A stretch of DNA of 64,000 nt from Vibrio pomeroyi (GCA_041879425.1 CP090854.1:1-64000), one strand, 5' to 3'. Shown: positions 1 to 14,053, counted from the stretch's first letter. Notes: generated by a model from the sequence alone, not told the origin. Translations and numbers: made by a program.

Positions 1-1422
1 GTGTCATCTTCGCTTTGGTTGCAGTGTTTGCAACAGCTTCAAGAAGAGTTACCAGCTACAGAATTCAGTATGTGGGTTCGTCCGTTACAAGCGGAGCTCA
101 ATGACAATACTCTAACTCTATTTGCTCCGAACCGATTCGTACTCGATTGGGTTCGTGATAAGTACTTAAATAGCATCAACCGCTTGCTGCAAGAATATTG
201 CGGTAACGATATCCCACATCTGCATTTTGAAGTGGGAAGCAAGCGTGTGGTTGCACCAAAGCCAGCGACACCAGCACCGATTCGTACACGTACGGCAGCC
301 GATGTGGCCGCTGAGTCATCTGCTCCTGCACAATTGCAAGCTCGTAAGCCTGTTCACAACACGTGGCGTGATGAAGAGCCTGTAGCTGTGGACATTAACC
401 ACCGTTCAAACGTGAACCCTAAGCATAAGTTCAATAACTTTGTTGAGGGTAAGTCGAACCAACTGGGTTTGGCAGCAGCACGTCAGGTGGCGGATAACCC
501 AGGCGCGGCGTACAATCCTCTATTTCTATACGGTGGCACCGGTCTAGGTAAAACTCACTTGTTGCACGCCGTAGGTAACGCCATTGTCGATGGCAAGCCA
601 AATGCGAAAGTGGTGTACATGCACTCTGAGCGTTTTGTTCAGGACATGGTAAAAGCACTGCAAAACAACGCGATCGAAGAATTCAAACGCTACTACCGTA
701 GTGTTGATGCATTGCTTATCGATGACATCCAATTCTTTGCTAATAAAGAGCGTTCGCAAGAAGAGTTCTTCCATACCTTTAATGCGCTGCTTGAAGGCAA
801 TCAACAGATCATCTTAACTTCTGACCGTTATCCAAAAGAGATCAACGGCGTAGAAGATCGTCTTAAATCTCGCTTCGGTTGGGGTTTGACGGTAGCGATT
901 GAGCCACCAGAGCTTGAGACGCGTGTTGCGATCTTAATGAAGAAAGCAGAAGACCACCAAATTCACCTTGCGGATGAAGTGGCGTTCTTTATTGCTAAGC
1001 GTCTACGCTCAAACGTTCGTGAGCTTGAAGGCGCATTGAACCGTGTGATTGCGAATGCCAACTTCACAGGTCGCCCGATCACGATCGATTTCGTACGTGA
1101 AGCACTGCGTGACCTTCTTGCACTGCAAGAAAAGCTAGTCACCATTGATAACATTCAAAAGACAGTGGCTGAGTACTACAAAATCAAAGTAGCCGATCTC
1201 CTGTCTAAACGTCGTTCTCGTTCTGTTGCTCGTCCACGTCAATTGGCGATGGCACTGGCGAAAGAACTGACTAACCACAGCTTGCCTGAGATTGGTGATG
1301 CATTTGGTGGCCGTGACCACACGACCGTACTGCACGCTTGTCGTAAGATTGCTCAGTTGCGTGAAGAGAGCCACGACATTAAAGAAGATTATTCGAACTT
1401 GATTCGTACCCTTTCTTCTTAA
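1..1422 (+). CDS. dnaA: Chromosomal replication initiator protein DnaA
   Basis: This AAA+ ATPase binds DnaA boxes at oriC and opens the duplex to start replication. It has 473 residues, close to the usual 460-470. Domain I (about residues 1-85) is the DnaB/DiaA interaction region, followed by a low-complexity linker. The AAA+ core has Walker [10 protein letters not shown] at 178-186 and Walker B LLIDDIQF at 238-245. Domain IV ends with the DNA-binding signature [13 protein letters not shown] at 436-448. The start is a GTG exactly at the first base of the window, so the promoter and ribosome-binding site lie outside. dnaN follows after 80 bases, as in most bacteria. oriC itself is not seen here; in vibrios it usually lies further upstream. 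Confidence 0.98.
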   Translation: MSSSLWLQCLQQLQEELPATEFSMWVRPLQAELNDNTLTLFAPNRFVLDWVRDKYLNSINRLLQEYCGNDIPHLHFEVGSKRVVAPKPATPAPIRTRTAADVAAESSAPAQLQARKPVHNTWRDEEPVAVDINHRSNVNPKHKFNNFVEGKSNQLGLAAARQVADNPGAAYNPLFLYGGTGLGKTHLLHAVGNAIVDGKPNAKVVYMHSERFVQDMVKALQNNAIEEFKRYYRSVDALLIDDIQFFANKERSQEEFFHTFNALLEGNQQIILTSDRYPKEINGVEDRLKSRFGWGLTVAIEPPELETRVAILMKKAEDHQIHLADEVAFFIAKRLRSNVRELEGALNRVIANANFTGRPITIDFVREALRDLLALQEKLVTIDNIQKTVAEYYKIKVADLLSKRRSRSVARPRQLAMALAKELTNHSLPEIGDAFGGRDHTTVLHACRKIAQLREESHDIKEDYSNLIRTLSS

Positions 1423-1502
1423 TACACAGTATTCTTAACCTTAATAAGCAGAATCTTGGCCACGCACTATGATGCGTGCCATTTAGACCGTAAGAGCAAG
1501 AT

Positions 1503-2603
1503 ATGAAATTTACCATTGAACGTAGTCATCTGATTAAGCCATTACAACAAGTGTCTGGCGCGCTAGGTGGCAGGCCAACGCTTCCAATTCTAGGAAACCT
1601 ACTGATTAAAGTAGAAGATAACGTGTTGTCGATGACAGCAACGGATCTAGAAGTTGAACTGATCAGCCGTGTAACGCTTGAAGGTGATTTCGAAGCGGGC
1701 AGCATCACGGTGCCTTCTCGTAAATTCCTAGATATCTGTCGTGGTTTACCTGATAGCTCAGTCATCACTGTGGTATTGGATGGCGACCGTGTTCAAGTAC
1801 GCTCTGGTCGTAGCCGTTTCTCATTGGCAACCTTGCCTGCGGCTGATTTCCCAAATATTGAAGATTGGAGCAGTGAAGTTGAAGTGTCTGTGACACAAGC
1901 TGAGCTACGCGGTCTTATTGAAAAAACTCAATTCTCAATGGCGAACCAAGACGTTCGTTACTACCTCAACGGTATGTTATTTGAGATTGAAGGTTCTATT
2001 CTGCGCAGCGTAGCGACCGATGGTCACCGTATGGCGGTATCTCAAGCACAGCTAGGTGCCGATTTTTCTCAAAAGCAGATCATTGTTCCTCGTAAGGGTG
2101 TTCAAGAGCTAGTGAAGCTATTAGATGCACCTGAACAACCGGTAACGCTGCAAATTGGTAACTCAAACGTACGTGCTGAAGTGAACAACTATGTCTTTAC
2201 TTCTAAGTTAGTTGATGGTCGTTTCCCAGATTATCGCCGCGTAATGCCGCAAAATACCACTAAAACGCTAGAAGCGGGTTGTGATGAATTACGTTCTGCA
2301 TTCTCTCGTGCTGCGATTCTTTCGAATGAAAAATTCCGTGGTGTTCGCGTTAACCTTGCTGATAGCGAGATGCGTATTACTGCGAACAACCCAGAGCAAG
2401 AAGAAGCGGAAGAGATGCTAGACGTTACCTTCGACGGTGATGCGCTAGAGATTGGTTTCAACGTAAGCTACGTATTGGATGTTCTGAACACTCTGCGTTG
2501 CGAACAGGTTCGTATCTCAATGTCAGACGCGAATGCGAGTGCTTTGATTGAAAATGCACAAGATGACAGCGCAATGTACGTTGTTATGCCAATTCGCTTA
2601 TAA
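1503..2603 (+). CDS. dnaN: DNA polymerase III beta sliding clamp
   Basis: The beta subunit forms a dimeric ring that tethers DNA polymerase III to the template and recruits other repair and replication proteins through its hydrophobic cleft. The 366-residue length equals that of the E. coli protein, and the C-terminus ending in VVMPIRL is the family signature that lines the clamp-binding pocket. The three similar clamp domains each cover roughly 120 residues. The gene lies between dnaA and recF on the same strand, with gaps of 80 and 82 bases, so cotranscription is likely. Confidence 0.98.
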   Translation: MKFTIERSHLIKPLQQVSGALGGRPTLPILGNLLIKVEDNVLSMTATDLEVELISRVTLEGDFEAGSITVPSRKFLDICRGLPDSSVITVVLDGDRVQVRSGRSRFSLATLPAADFPNIEDWSSEVEVSVTQAELRGLIEKTQFSMANQDVRYYLNGMLFEIEGSILRSVATDGHRMAVSQAQLGADFSQKQIIVPRKGVQELVKLLDAPEQPVTLQIGNSNVRAEVNNYVFTSKLVDGRFPDYRRVMPQNTTKTLEAGCDELRSAFSRAAILSNEKFRGVRVNLADSEMRITANNPEQEEAEEMLDVTFDGDALEIGFNVSYVLDVLNTLRCEQVRISMSDANASALIENAQDDSAMYVVMPIRL

Positions 2604-2685
2604 GCGTTGTTTGTGAATCAACCATGTTTACTGATCAACAACGTTTACCTACCGAGTCGTGATTGAAGATTAATATGAAGACGTT

Positions 2686-6200
<3,515 letters not shown>

Positions 6201-6328
6201 TATCTTTGATACTTCGCTCTTTCGCTTAATTTCTGTGTCAGAGGTGCTCACATACATTCGTATGCTCCGCGCCTCTTCCTTGAACTAAAACGAAATAGCT
6301 TCGTCTCAAAAAACTAAATATCTTATTG

Positions 6329-6358
6329 AAAAGACTGCCCGAAATGGCGGTCTTTTTT
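6329..6358 (+). terminator. Rho-independent terminator after gyrB
   Basis: The stem AAGACTGCC/GGCGGTCTT encloses a short loop and runs into a T-tract. It closes the dnaA-dnaN-recF-gyrB cluster. The 130 bases between the gyrB stop and this hairpin contain nothing else that I recognise. Confidence 0.85.
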
Positions 6359-6410
6359 GTTTTTAAGTGATTGAAAAATAATGGAATAGAAAAATATTTA
6401 AAAATAATCC

Positions 6411-6439
6411 CTTGAAACTGTTTTGCTCAATCCACATAT
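6411..6439 (+). promoter_or_regulatory. Sigma32 (RpoH) type heat-shock promoter of the small heat-shock gene
   Basis: CTTGAAA at 6411-6417 and CCACATAT at 6432-6439 are separated by 14 bases, which matches the E. coli sigma32 consensus CTTGAAA-N11-16-CCCCATNT closely. Transcription would start near 6446 and give a leader of about 260 nt before the ATG at 6705. The position directly upstream of an ibpA-type gene supports the assignment. No experimental start site is available. Confidence 0.8.
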
Positions 6440-6639
6440 CTATTTATGAAGAGGATGACTGTCTTGCTCTACAAGAGAAGAAACAGAACCTTCATTACCG
6501 CTGACGAAGTATCGCTCAACAGAGGATAACTTTCGCAGCACACAACTTAAAAATTGATTCAATGTCATGTCCCAGTGTTGTCGCCAATAGAGGTGAAACC
6601 CGAGGAATGCGAATTGAATCTCTTAGCTGTTTACTGGAT

Positions 6640-6704
6640 CACACACAGGTTCGATCTAAGTAAAATTCACGGCTAAGACTATTGCTTACTAAAAGGATAG
6701 CATT
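6640..6704 (+). promoter_or_regulatory. ROSE-like RNA thermometer in the ibpA-type leader
   Basis: TTGCT at 6682-6686 lies just upstream of the Shine-Dalgarno AGGA at 6694-6697 and can pair with it in the way described for ROSE elements, where U(U/C)GCU masks the AGGA. The downstream start is ATG 6705. ROSE thermometers are known in leaders of ibpA-type small heat-shock genes, where heat melts the helix and allows translation. The upstream helices were not folded, so the left boundary is a guess. Confidence 0.65.
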
Positions 6705-7139
6705 ATGAGAACTGTAGATTTCACTCCACTTTACCGCAACGCAATCGGCTTCGATCGTCTATTCAACATGATGGAAGCGAACACATCGAAGAACTCTTCT
6801 GGCGGTTACCCTCCATACAACATCGAGCAAAAAGACGAGAACAACTACCGTATTACTATGGCCGTTGCTGGTTTTGCTGATGACCAATTAGATCTTACTC
6901 AGAAAGAGAACATGCTAATTGTTAAAGGTGAGCGTAAGGCAGAAGCAGAGAAAACCTTCGTATACCAAGGTATCGCAGAGCGTGATTTCGAACGTAAATT
7001 CCAATTGGCAGACTACGTAAAAGTGGTAGGCGCAAGCATGGAAAATGGTCTTCTCCACATCGACCTAGAACGCGAAATCCCAGAAGCGATGCAACCACGT
7101 AAGATTGCTATCAACGGTAATAGCCTACTAGAAGGTTAA
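6705..7139 (+). CDS. ibpA: Small heat-shock protein, IbpA/Hsp20 family
   Basis: This holdase chaperone binds unfolding proteins in the cytoplasm and keeps them ready for the ClpB and DnaK systems. It has 144 residues, as in E. coli IbpA (137) and IbpB (142). The N-terminus [20 protein letters not shown] is typical of IbpA. The alpha-crystallin domain spans about residues 35-125 and is followed by the C-terminal anchoring motif in KIAING. Only one copy is present, whereas E. coli has the ibpAB pair. The sigma32-type promoter and ROSE-like leader upstream suggest double heat control at transcription and translation. Confidence 0.95.
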   Translation: MRTVDFTPLYRNAIGFDRLFNMMEANTSKNSSGGYPPYNIEQKDENNYRITMAVAGFADDQLDLTQKENMLIVKGERKAEAEKTFVYQGIAERDFERKFQLADYVKVVGASMENGLLHIDLEREIPEAMQPRKIAINGNSLLEG

Positions 7140-7186
7140 TTACTGTTAGCTCCTTAGAGCTAAGAATTATCGGGAAGTAAAAGTGG

Positions 7187-7215
7187 AAGAGCACCTCATG
7201 AGGTGCTCTTTTTGT
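7187..7215 (+). terminator. Terminator between the small heat-shock gene and avtA
   Basis: The stem AAGAGCACCT/AGGTGCTCTT is followed by a T-run on the plus strand. The two flanking genes converge, so this hairpin ends the heat-shock transcript and may also stop avtA read-through on the other strand. Confidence 0.85.
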
Positions 7216-7245
7216 ATTTGGTCTACGGTAAGCTAAAAGCTCTGA

Positions 7246-8496
7246 TTACTGCTCTGAGTAAGCCTTTTTCACTTCTTCAGCAATGATTGCAATACCTTTT
7301 TGCATCGCTTCATCGTCTTGTACGTAGTTCATACGTAGGCACTGGTGAGCATGATCCCACTCGTCTTCTTGACCTATAAAGAAGTATTCACCTGGAACAA
7401 TCAGTACGCCGCGAGCTTTTAAGCGGTCATACAGTTCCATTGTCGTGATAGGCAATTCATCAAACCATAACCACAAGAAGATAGCGCCTTCAGGTTTGTG
7501 GATACGAAAACGTGGGTCGTCGATAGCGTCTTGTAGCAGTTCAACGGCGCGCAAAGACTTCTCTTTGTAGAAAGGTTTAATCACTTCGCTGCTTAAGCGC
7601 AGTAAGTCACCGTTCTCAATCATGTGGTTGGCAATAGCAGGCCCAACACTGCTTGGCGCTAAGCTGATGATGCCATTCATGTTGGTTAGCGCTTGAGTTA
7701 CCTCTTCGCTCGCAATTACGATGCCGCAACGCACACCCGGTAAACCAAGCTTAGACAGGCTCATACACAGAATCGTGTTTTCATTCCAGAACGGTTCCAC
7801 ATCTTCAAAGATGATGTTTGGAAATGGTAAGCCGTAAGCGTTATCGATCAGTAGCGGGATGTTGTTTTCACGCGCGAGTTTGTCCAACTTACGCACTTCT
7901 TCATCGGTCAGTACATTACCCGTAGGGTTGGTTGGGCGAGACGCACAGATAGCAGCGACTGAGTCATCCACTTTTAGCTGTTCGAAATCGACATGGTATT
8001 TGAACTGGCGGTTTTCTAGCAGCTCGATCTCCGGGTGGTAAGAGATAAAGATGTCGTCATCAATCCCTGCGTCACCATAGCCGATGTATTCAGGTGCTAT
8101 CGGCAGCAAGATTTTCTTATGTGAACCATCAGGCTGCTGGCCAGCTAGTAGGTTGAATAGGTAGAAGAAGCCGCTTTGACTGCCGTTAGTTAGGCTGATG
8201 TTCTTCTCGCTGATGTCCCAACCATAAGTCTCTTTTAGCATCGCAGCTAATGACTTAATGAAGCTGTCTTTACCCTGAGGACCGTCGTAGTTGGCGAGGG
8301 CGGCGATGAGTTCTCCACTGGCGAGCATGTCGGCACTGGCTTGGTTAAAGTAATCGAGCATGGCTGGGATAGCGGCTGGGTTGCCACCACCGAGCATGAT
8401 AGCGCCTGGAGTGCGCAGACCATCATTCAAATCATCCATTAAACGAGTGATTCCAGAGTATCGATTAAACTTTTCACCAAACTTAGAGAACTGCAT
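7246..8496 (-). CDS. avtA: Valine-pyruvate aminotransferase
   Basis: AvtA is a PLP-dependent class I/II aminotransferase that exchanges amino groups between valine and pyruvate, giving alanine. The 416-residue length and the start MQFSKFGEKFNRYSGITRLM match E. coli AvtA (417). The active-site lysine lies in SLSKLGLPGVRCG, and the NPTGN and DNAYGLP segments are the usual PLP-binding elements. The gene stands alone on the minus strand, convergent with the small heat-shock gene. The alanine-valine exchange role is assigned by family similarity. Confidence 0.93.
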   Translation of the reverse strand: MQFSKFGEKFNRYSGITRLMDDLNDGLRTPGAIMLGGGNPAAIPAMLDYFNQASADMLASGELIAALANYDGPQGKDSFIKSLAAMLKETYGWDISEKNISLTNGSQSGFFYLFNLLAGQQPDGSHKKILLPIAPEYIGYGDAGIDDDIFISYHPEIELLENRQFKYHVDFEQLKVDDSVAAICASRPTNPTGNVLTDEEVRKLDKLARENNIPLLIDNAYGLPFPNIIFEDVEPFWNENTILCMSLSKLGLPGVRCGIVIASEEVTQALTNMNGIISLAPSSVGPAIANHMIENGDLLRLSSEVIKPFYKEKSLRAVELLQDAIDDPRFRIHKPEGAIFLWLWFDELPITTMELYDRLKARGVLIVPGEYFFIGQEDEWDHAHQCLRMNYVQDDEAMQKGIAIIAEEVKKAYSEQ

Positions 8497-8693
8497 TACT
8501 TATTTTACCTAATTCATTGTGATTGCTTGTTATGTGTCAGTAAGGCAGACCTTATGCCTGCCATCAGTGTATTCCTTGAACATACCGCAATGTTTTTGTG
8601 ACGCATAGCGCCAAATGCTCTAACACGGAAAAAACTTCTATAAAGTTTGGCTAATGAGTAACAGCTTGCTTATTGAACGCGCTTTGGGTGATC

Positions 8694-8716
8694 AAAAAAA
8701 GGAAGCCGAAGCTTCC
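8694..8716 (-). terminator. Terminator of the alpha-amylase gene
   Basis: On the minus strand, GGAAGC-TTCG-GCTTCC is followed by seven T residues. The UUCG tetraloop makes this a strong intrinsic terminator, 34 bases after the amylase stop codon. Confidence 0.9.
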
Positions 8717-8749
8717 CCTTTGATTAATTCGTTTGAGAACCGTGCGTGT

Positions 8750-10837
8750 TTACTTCGAACCGGTATACACAACCAACACCTTGTCATCTTGGTATTGGCG
8801 TTCGAAGGCGTAGTAGCCCTTGCTGTTGCGGATGATGTGCTTACCTTGCGCGATGGCAGGGTGGCGTTGGCGGAATTGGCTAAGCGCTTGCCAGTGTTCT
8901 AACAACTCTGCACGTTCACCGGTGATTTGATCCCATGGCATATCCGAGCGAGTGCCTTGCATTGGATCGGATCCGGTTGGGCCAAAGTCACGGGCGATTT
9001 CATCGCCGTAATAGATCTGTACCGCGCCCGGAGCAAGCATTAATGCATTCGCGGCTTTGGTTTGTTTAGCAAAGTCACTGCCGTGTTGTGTCCAGAATAG
9101 CGAGGTATCGTGAGACGATAGGTAACTCAACACGTTGAACTCGCTGTCAGTGTTGATCTTCTCTGCGTAGCGGAGGTAATCAGCATCGAGATCGGATAGG
9201 CATTTTAGCGCTTTAGGGGCGATGTCGCTCTGGAATTCAAAGTTGATGATCGAATCAAAGCCGTTAGTGAAGTAATCGGATTTAACCACGCTGTGTGCCC
9301 ATACTTCACCTGTCATCCAAAATGGCAGGTCATCCAAGGCTTTATCTGGGTTATTTTGCTTCCATTCTGCAAGCGCTTGATTGGTGCTCTCCTTCAATTC
9401 AGCCCAAGCGTCCAGTTCAACGTGCTTAGCGGTATCCACCCTAAAGCCATCAACGCCGTATTCGCGCACCCAGTCAGACAACCAAGTGATCAGATGTTCA
9501 CGAGGCGTTTTAAGTTCATCGGTCGCGCTGGTGGACTTGTTGCGATAAAAGTTCGGAAGCCCAGTGGTTTCTGTCGATTCTGTTTTGAAATCAGGCAGAT
9601 GCGCTAAAGACATGGTCAGGTTGTTGTAACCCGGAGAGTCATAAGCGCCGATATCGCTGCGTAGCCAAGCTTTACCCCACCATTTCTCCCACGCTTCTTT
9701 ATCGCTATATGAAATGTAGTTATTGAAGTAGTGCCAGTTCTGCCCTTTAGCGGGTTGCCAGTCTGTCCAGTTGTCGCCAAGTGTTCTTGTTGCTTCTTCA
9801 TCAGTGAGGTTGAGCTTACCAAAGTCGAACTCTTGCATGTCGGCAAGGGTAGCGTAGCCAGTGTGGTTCATTACCACATCCCACACCACACGAATGCCTT
9901 TGCTATGCGCGGTATCGATGAAGGTTCTCAGCTCGTCTTCGGTACCCATGTTGTCATCAAGCTTGGTCCAATCTTGGTGGTAGTAACCATGGTAGCCATA
10001 ATGCTTGAAATCACCTCTGTCACCACCGCCAACCCAGCCGTGGATCTGTTCTAAGGGAGATGTTATCCAGATGGCGTTAGCACCGAGTGACTCAATGTAA
10101 TCGAGCTTCTCGGTTAAGCCTGCTAGGTCACCGCCGTGGAAGGTGCCTATTTCATCTTGTCCGTCTTGGCTGCGACCGTAACTGTTGTCGTTGTCAGGGT
10201 TACCGTTATGGAAGCGGTCGGTCATCACGAAGTAAACCGTGGCGTTATCCCAACTAAATTCAGCTTTGGTTTCGGGCTCAACCTTTTCTAGCAACAAGAC
10301 ACCTTGGCTATTTTCTGCTGGCTGCATGGTGACGCTGCCATTAGTTACTGTGACTTGTTTGCCTGAAAGAGCGTCTCTAACCACGGTGCCATCATCAAAG
10401 GTTTGAGCAACGTCGATGGTGGTTGGCTCGTCACTAGGAACCGGACAAGCAAAGCTTTGTACTTGTTGTTGCTTCGGCTTTATCTGAACCGTCAGCTCAT
10501 TGGTTTGTGGGTTGAGCGTAAACTGATAGGTGTTAGCGCGAAAGACCTTGATATCTAATTCAGACTTCTCGGCGCAGTCATCTAGGCGAAGGGGTTTATT
10601 GAATTTGATACGGTTTTCTTCAGCCAGCGCATAGTTGGGGCCACAGGTATTTTGAGTATCGCTGATAGAGAAAGTATAGCTACCTTTAGCGAGTTCCTGT
10701 TCAGCAATAACAGTGCCTTTTCCTGTCGATTCAAATACGACAGTGTTGTCATCAATCGTCAGCAATAAGCTGTCATCACTGGTTTGGCTGCATGCGCTGA
10801 GTGCGAGTATTGAAAGTGCGAGTACTGTTTTTTTCAT
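8750..10837 (-). CDS. Alpha-amylase, GH13 family, predicted lipoprotein (MalS-like)
   Basis: The predicted enzyme cleaves internal alpha-1,4 bonds in starch, glycogen or maltodextrins. From the ATG at 10837 it has 695 residues and begins with a lipoprotein signal ending LSAC, with Cys16 as the lipidated residue. This start has a good AAGGGAACA ribosome-binding sequence; an in-frame start 14 codons upstream would spoil the signal peptide. Residues of about 20-170 form a beta-rich N-terminal region as in MalS. The GH13 barrel follows with VVWDVVMNHTG, the nucleophile in GFRVDTAKH, the acid Glu in TGEVWAH and the third acid in LSSHDT. E. coli MalS is a soluble periplasmic enzyme, so membrane anchoring is a difference. 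Substrate preference is not known. Confidence 0.88.
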   Translation of the reverse strand: MKKTVLALSILALSACSQTSDDSLLLTIDDNTVVFESTGKGTVIAEQELAKGSYTFSISDTQNTCGPNYALAEENRIKFNKPLRLDDCAEKSELDIKVFRANTYQFTLNPQTNELTVQIKPKQQQVQSFACPVPSDEPTTIDVAQTFDDGTVVRDALSGKQVTVTNGSVTMQPAENSQGVLLLEKVEPETKAEFSWDNATVYFVMTDRFHNGNPDNDNSYGRSQDGQDEIGTFHGGDLAGLTEKLDYIESLGANAIWITSPLEQIHGWVGGGDRGDFKHYGYHGYYHQDWTKLDDNMGTEDELRTFIDTAHSKGIRVVWDVVMNHTGYATLADMQEFDFGKLNLTDEEATRTLGDNWTDWQPAKGQNWHYFNNYISYSDKEAWEKWWGKAWLRSDIGAYDSPGYNNLTMSLAHLPDFKTESTETTGLPNFYRNKSTSATDELKTPREHLITWLSDWVREYGVDGFRVDTAKHVELDAWAELKESTNQALAEWKQNNPDKALDDLPFWMTGEVWAHSVVKSDYFTNGFDSIINFEFQSDIAPKALKCLSDLDADYLRYAEKINTDSEFNVLSYLSSHDTSLFWTQHGSDFAKQTKAANALMLAPGAVQIYYGDEIARDFGPTGSDPMQGTRSDMPWDQITGERAELLEHWQALSQFRQRHPAIAQGKHIIRNSKGYYAFERQYQDDKVLVVYTGSK

Positions 10838-10954
10838 TGTTCCCTTCCCCTGAATAAACAGGTCAGTTATAGCAAACAATACCCTCTACAGTCTGAGCGC
10901 TGATTCATTCAGATAATCAATAACACCTCTACAAACAAATGCTTGGTTCACAAA

Positions 10955-10982
10955 AACAAAAAGGGAAGCTTTCGCTTCCCTT
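10955..10982 (-). terminator. Terminator downstream of glyS
   Basis: The stem AAGGGAAGC/GCTTCCCTT with a four-base loop is followed on the minus strand by a T-rich run. It lies about 60 bases after the glyS stop and ends the glyQS transcript. Confidence 0.85.
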
Positions 10983-11039
10983 TGGGTGTTTACCTTTGGT
11001 TACTCTGAGTTGGACTTAGAGCAACTGTCTCACTCGTGC

Positions 11040-13121
11040 TTATTTTTGCAGTAGAGAGATGTCAGCAATCTGTAGGAACAGGTTACGTAGGTTGTTCAGC
11101 AGCGTTAGACGGTTCTTCTTAAGCGCTTCGTCATCAGCCATAACCATTACGTTATCGAAGAATGCATCAACCGGTTCACGTAGGTCAGCAAGCTTGCTTA
11201 GGGCTTCTTGGTAGTTGCCTGTCGCGAATGCTGGTTCTAGTGCTTCAGTCATTACTTCAACGTTTTCAGCCAGTGCTTTCTCTGCATCTTCTTGAAGAAG
11301 CGTTAGGTCGATTTCAGCTGGTAGCTCGCCATCGAATTTCGCAAGGATATTACCTACACGCTTGTTCGCTGCTGCTAGTGCTTCTGCTGCTTCCAGTTCA
11401 CGGAAGTGAGAAACCGCTTTAACACGTTGGTCAAAGTCAGCTGGCTTAGTTGGACGACGTGCTAGTACCGCTTGGATGATATCAACGCTGAAACCAGCAT
11501 CTTGGTACCATGCGCGGAAACGACCTAGCATGAAGTCGATAACGTCAGCTTCTACGTTGTCGTTAGTCAGCTTGTCGCCTAGTAGCTCTTTCGCTTTACC
11601 GATCAGATCCGTTAGGTCTAGGTTGTAGCCGTTTTCAACGATGATACGTAGCACACCTAGTGATGCACGACGTAGCGCGAATGGGTCAGAACCTTTTGGT
11701 GCTTGGCCAATACCGAAGATACCTACGATAGTGTCTAGCTTGTCTGCCATTGCAACTGCAGAAGAGATACCCGTGCTTGGTAGGTCGTCACCAGCGAAAC
11801 GAGGCATGTACTGCTCGTAAAGTGCTAGTGCAACTTGCTCGTCTTCACCATCGTGAGTTGCGTAGTGCATGCCCATTACACCTTGTGTATCCGTGAATTC
11901 GAATACCATAGATGTCATTAGGTCACACTTAGCCAGTAGGCCTGCGCGCTTAGATTTTTCAACGTCAGCATCGATTTGCTCAGCGATGTAGCCAGCAAGT
12001 TCTGTGATGCGGTCTGTTTTGTCTTTGATAGTACCAAGCTGCTTCTGGAAGATAGCTTGGTCTAGCTCAGGAAGACGGTCGATCAGAGGACGCTTACGGT
12101 CTGTGTTGAAGAAGAACTCAGCATCAGCAAGACGTGGACGTACAACTTTCTCGTTACCTTCGATAACGTGACGAGGCTCTTTAGACTCGATGTTTGATAC
12201 GAAGATAAAGTTAGGAAGTAGCTTCTTGTTTTCGTCGCCTTCTCCATATGAATAGACGGGGAAGTATTTTTGGTCACCTTTCATGGTGTAAACCAAAGCT
12301 TCAGAAGGTACTTTTAGGAACTCTTCTTCAAACTTCGCTGTAAGTACTACTGGCCATTCAACCAGAGACGTTACTTCTTCAACAAGGTCATCTTCTAGGT
12401 CAGCTTTACCGCCAACTGCTGCTGCCGCTTTTTGAGAGTCAGCAAGGATGATCGCTTTACGCGCTTCGTAATCCGCCATTACTTTACCGCGCTCTTCTAG
12501 GATCGCAGGGTATTGGTCAGCAGAATCGATTGTGAACTCTTGCTCGCCCATGAAACGGTGGCCACGGATAGTACGAGCAGATGCTACGCCTAGGATTTCG
12601 CCTTCAACAAGCTCATTACCTAGTAGTACTGTCAGTGTTTTCACTGGACGGATAAATTGAATATCTGAGTTACCCCAGCGCATTGCTTTAGGAATTGGTA
12701 GACCAGCTAGTGCTTTCGCAGCGATGTCCATCACCAATTCTTGAACAGGTTTGCCAGCCACTTCTTGTTTGAAAAGAAGCCACTCGCCTTTGTCTGTTTT
12801 CAGACGGTCAGCTTGCTCAACAGTGATACCGTTACCACGAGCCCAACCTTGTGCTGCTTTAGTCGCGTTGCCTTCTGCATCGAATGCGACAGAAATTGCA
12901 GGACCACGTTTTTCAACAACTTTGTCCGCTTGGCCTTCAGCCAGTGCTGTCACTTTAAGTGCTAGACGACGAGGTGCTGCGTACCACTTGATGCCTTCGT
13001 GAGAAAGCTCAGCTGTTTTAAGGCCTGCTTCAAAGTTAGAAGCAAATGCTTCTGCTAGAGAACGAAGTGCTGTTGGTGGAAGCTCTTCCGTACCCAGTTC
13101 AATTAGAAAATTCTTCGCCAT
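11040..13121 (-). CDS. glyS: Glycyl-tRNA synthetase beta subunit
   Basis: GlyS is the tRNA-recognition and editing-like subunit of the alpha2-beta2 glycyl-tRNA synthetase, which charges tRNA-Gly in the cytoplasm. The protein has 693 residues (E. coli 689) and begins [20 protein letters not shown], the family signature. The ATG at 13121 was chosen to give this N-terminus; a longer reading adds 12 residues that overlap glyQ. The gene begins two bases after the glyQ stop, so translational coupling is likely. Confidence 0.96.
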   Translation of the reverse strand: MAKNFLIELGTEELPPTALRSLAEAFASNFEAGLKTAELSHEGIKWYAAPRRLALKVTALAEGQADKVVEKRGPAISVAFDAEGNATKAAQGWARGNGITVEQADRLKTDKGEWLLFKQEVAGKPVQELVMDIAAKALAGLPIPKAMRWGNSDIQFIRPVKTLTVLLGNELVEGEILGVASARTIRGHRFMGEQEFTIDSADQYPAILEERGKVMADYEARKAIILADSQKAAAAVGGKADLEDDLVEEVTSLVEWPVVLTAKFEEEFLKVPSEALVYTMKGDQKYFPVYSYGEGDENKKLLPNFIFVSNIESKEPRHVIEGNEKVVRPRLADAEFFFNTDRKRPLIDRLPELDQAIFQKQLGTIKDKTDRITELAGYIAEQIDADVEKSKRAGLLAKCDLMTSMVFEFTDTQGVMGMHYATHDGEDEQVALALYEQYMPRFAGDDLPSTGISSAVAMADKLDTIVGIFGIGQAPKGSDPFALRRASLGVLRIIVENGYNLDLTDLIGKAKELLGDKLTNDNVEADVIDFMLGRFRAWYQDAGFSVDIIQAVLARRPTKPADFDQRVKAVSHFRELEAAEALAAANKRVGNILAKFDGELPAEIDLTLLQEDAEKALAENVEVMTEALEPAFATGNYQEALSKLADLREPVDAFFDNVMVMADDEALKKNRLTLLNNLRNLFLQIADISLLQK

Positions 13122-13123
13122 GA

Positions 13124-14053
13124 TTATTTGTCCTCGTTCTTTGCTACAGATCGGCACATTGGGAAGCCAAGCGCTTCACGTGACGCGTAGTACGCCTCAG
13201 CAACTGATTTAGTCAGGTTGCGGATACGAAGGATGTAACGTTGACGCTCTGTTACAGAGATAGCTTTGCGCGCATCAAGGATGTTGAATGCGTGACCTGC
13301 TTTTAGAATGCGCTCGTAAGCTGGAAGCGGAAGTGGCTTCTCAAGCTCAAGTAGCTCTTTACACTCTTTTTCGCACTGATCGAAGAAAGTGAATAGGAAA
13401 TCTACGTCTGCGTGCTCGAAGTTGTACGTTGATTGTTCAACTTCGTTTTGGTGGAAGATGTCACCGTAAGTCACGTTAGAACCGTCTGGTGCTACGTTCC
13501 ATACTAGGTCGTAAACAGAATCTACTTCCTGGATGTACATTGCTAGACGCTCGATACCGTAAGTGATCTCGCCAGTTACTGGCTTACACTCAAGGCCGCC
13601 AACCTGTTGGAAGTAAGTAAACTGAGTTACTTCCATGCCGTTTAGCCATACTTCCCAACCAAGGCCCCATGCGCCTAGTGTTGGGTTTTCCCAGTTATCT
13701 TCAACGAAGCGAATGTCGTGAACAAGTGGGTCAACACCAAGAACCTCTAGTGAGCCTAGGTACAACTCTTGGATATTGTCTGGCGATGGTTTTAGCGCTA
13801 CTTGGAATTGGTAGTAGTGCTGCAGACGGTTAGGGTTTTCACCGTAACGGCCATCAGTAGGACGACGTGAAGGTTGTACGTAAGCTGTAGACATTGGCTC
13901 TGGGCCAAGTGCTCGTAGACATGTCATTGGGTGAGAGGTGCCTGCACCAACTTCCATATCTAGAGGTTGAACAATGGTACAACCGTTTTGAGCCCAGTAA
14001 TCCTGCAGCGCGAGGATCATTCCCTGGAAGGTTTTGATATCGTATTTTTGCAT
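13124..14053 (-). CDS. glyQ: Glycyl-tRNA synthetase alpha subunit
   Basis: GlyQ carries the class II catalytic core of bacterial glycyl-tRNA synthetase and activates glycine with ATP. The 309-residue length is near the E. coli 303, and the start [21 protein letters not shown] is highly conserved. Motif 2 and motif 3 elements appear in [22 protein letters not shown] (split here: [12 protein letters not shown] then [10 protein letters not shown]) and [12 protein letters not shown]. It is the first gene of the glyQS operon. The 200 bases upstream contain no leader element that I could identify. Confidence 0.96.
   Translation of the reverse strand: MQKYDIKTFQGMILALQDYWAQNGCTIVQPLDMEVGAGTSHPMTCLRALGPEPMSTAYVQPSRRPTDGRYGENPNRLQHYYQFQVALKPSPDNIQELYLGSLEVLGVDPLVHDIRFVEDNWENPTLGAWGLGWEVWLNGMEVTQFTYFQQVGGLECKPVTGEITYGIERLAMYIQEVDSVYDLVWNVAPDGSNVTYGDIFHQNEVEQSTYNFEHADVDFLFTFFDQCEKECKELLELEKPLPLPAYERILKAGHAFNILDARKAISVTERQRYILRIRNLTKSVAEAYYASREALGFPMCRSVAKNEDK

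Noticed and set aside
1..1422. oriC next to dnaA
   Set aside because: The window starts at the dnaA start codon and no cluster of DnaA boxes was seen in the dnaA-dnaN gap; in vibrios oriC is usually some distance upstream.
8654..8902. An 82-residue plus-strand reading frame overlapping the amylase terminator
   Set aside because: It crosses a strong hairpin and the end of the amylase gene and has no start signals.
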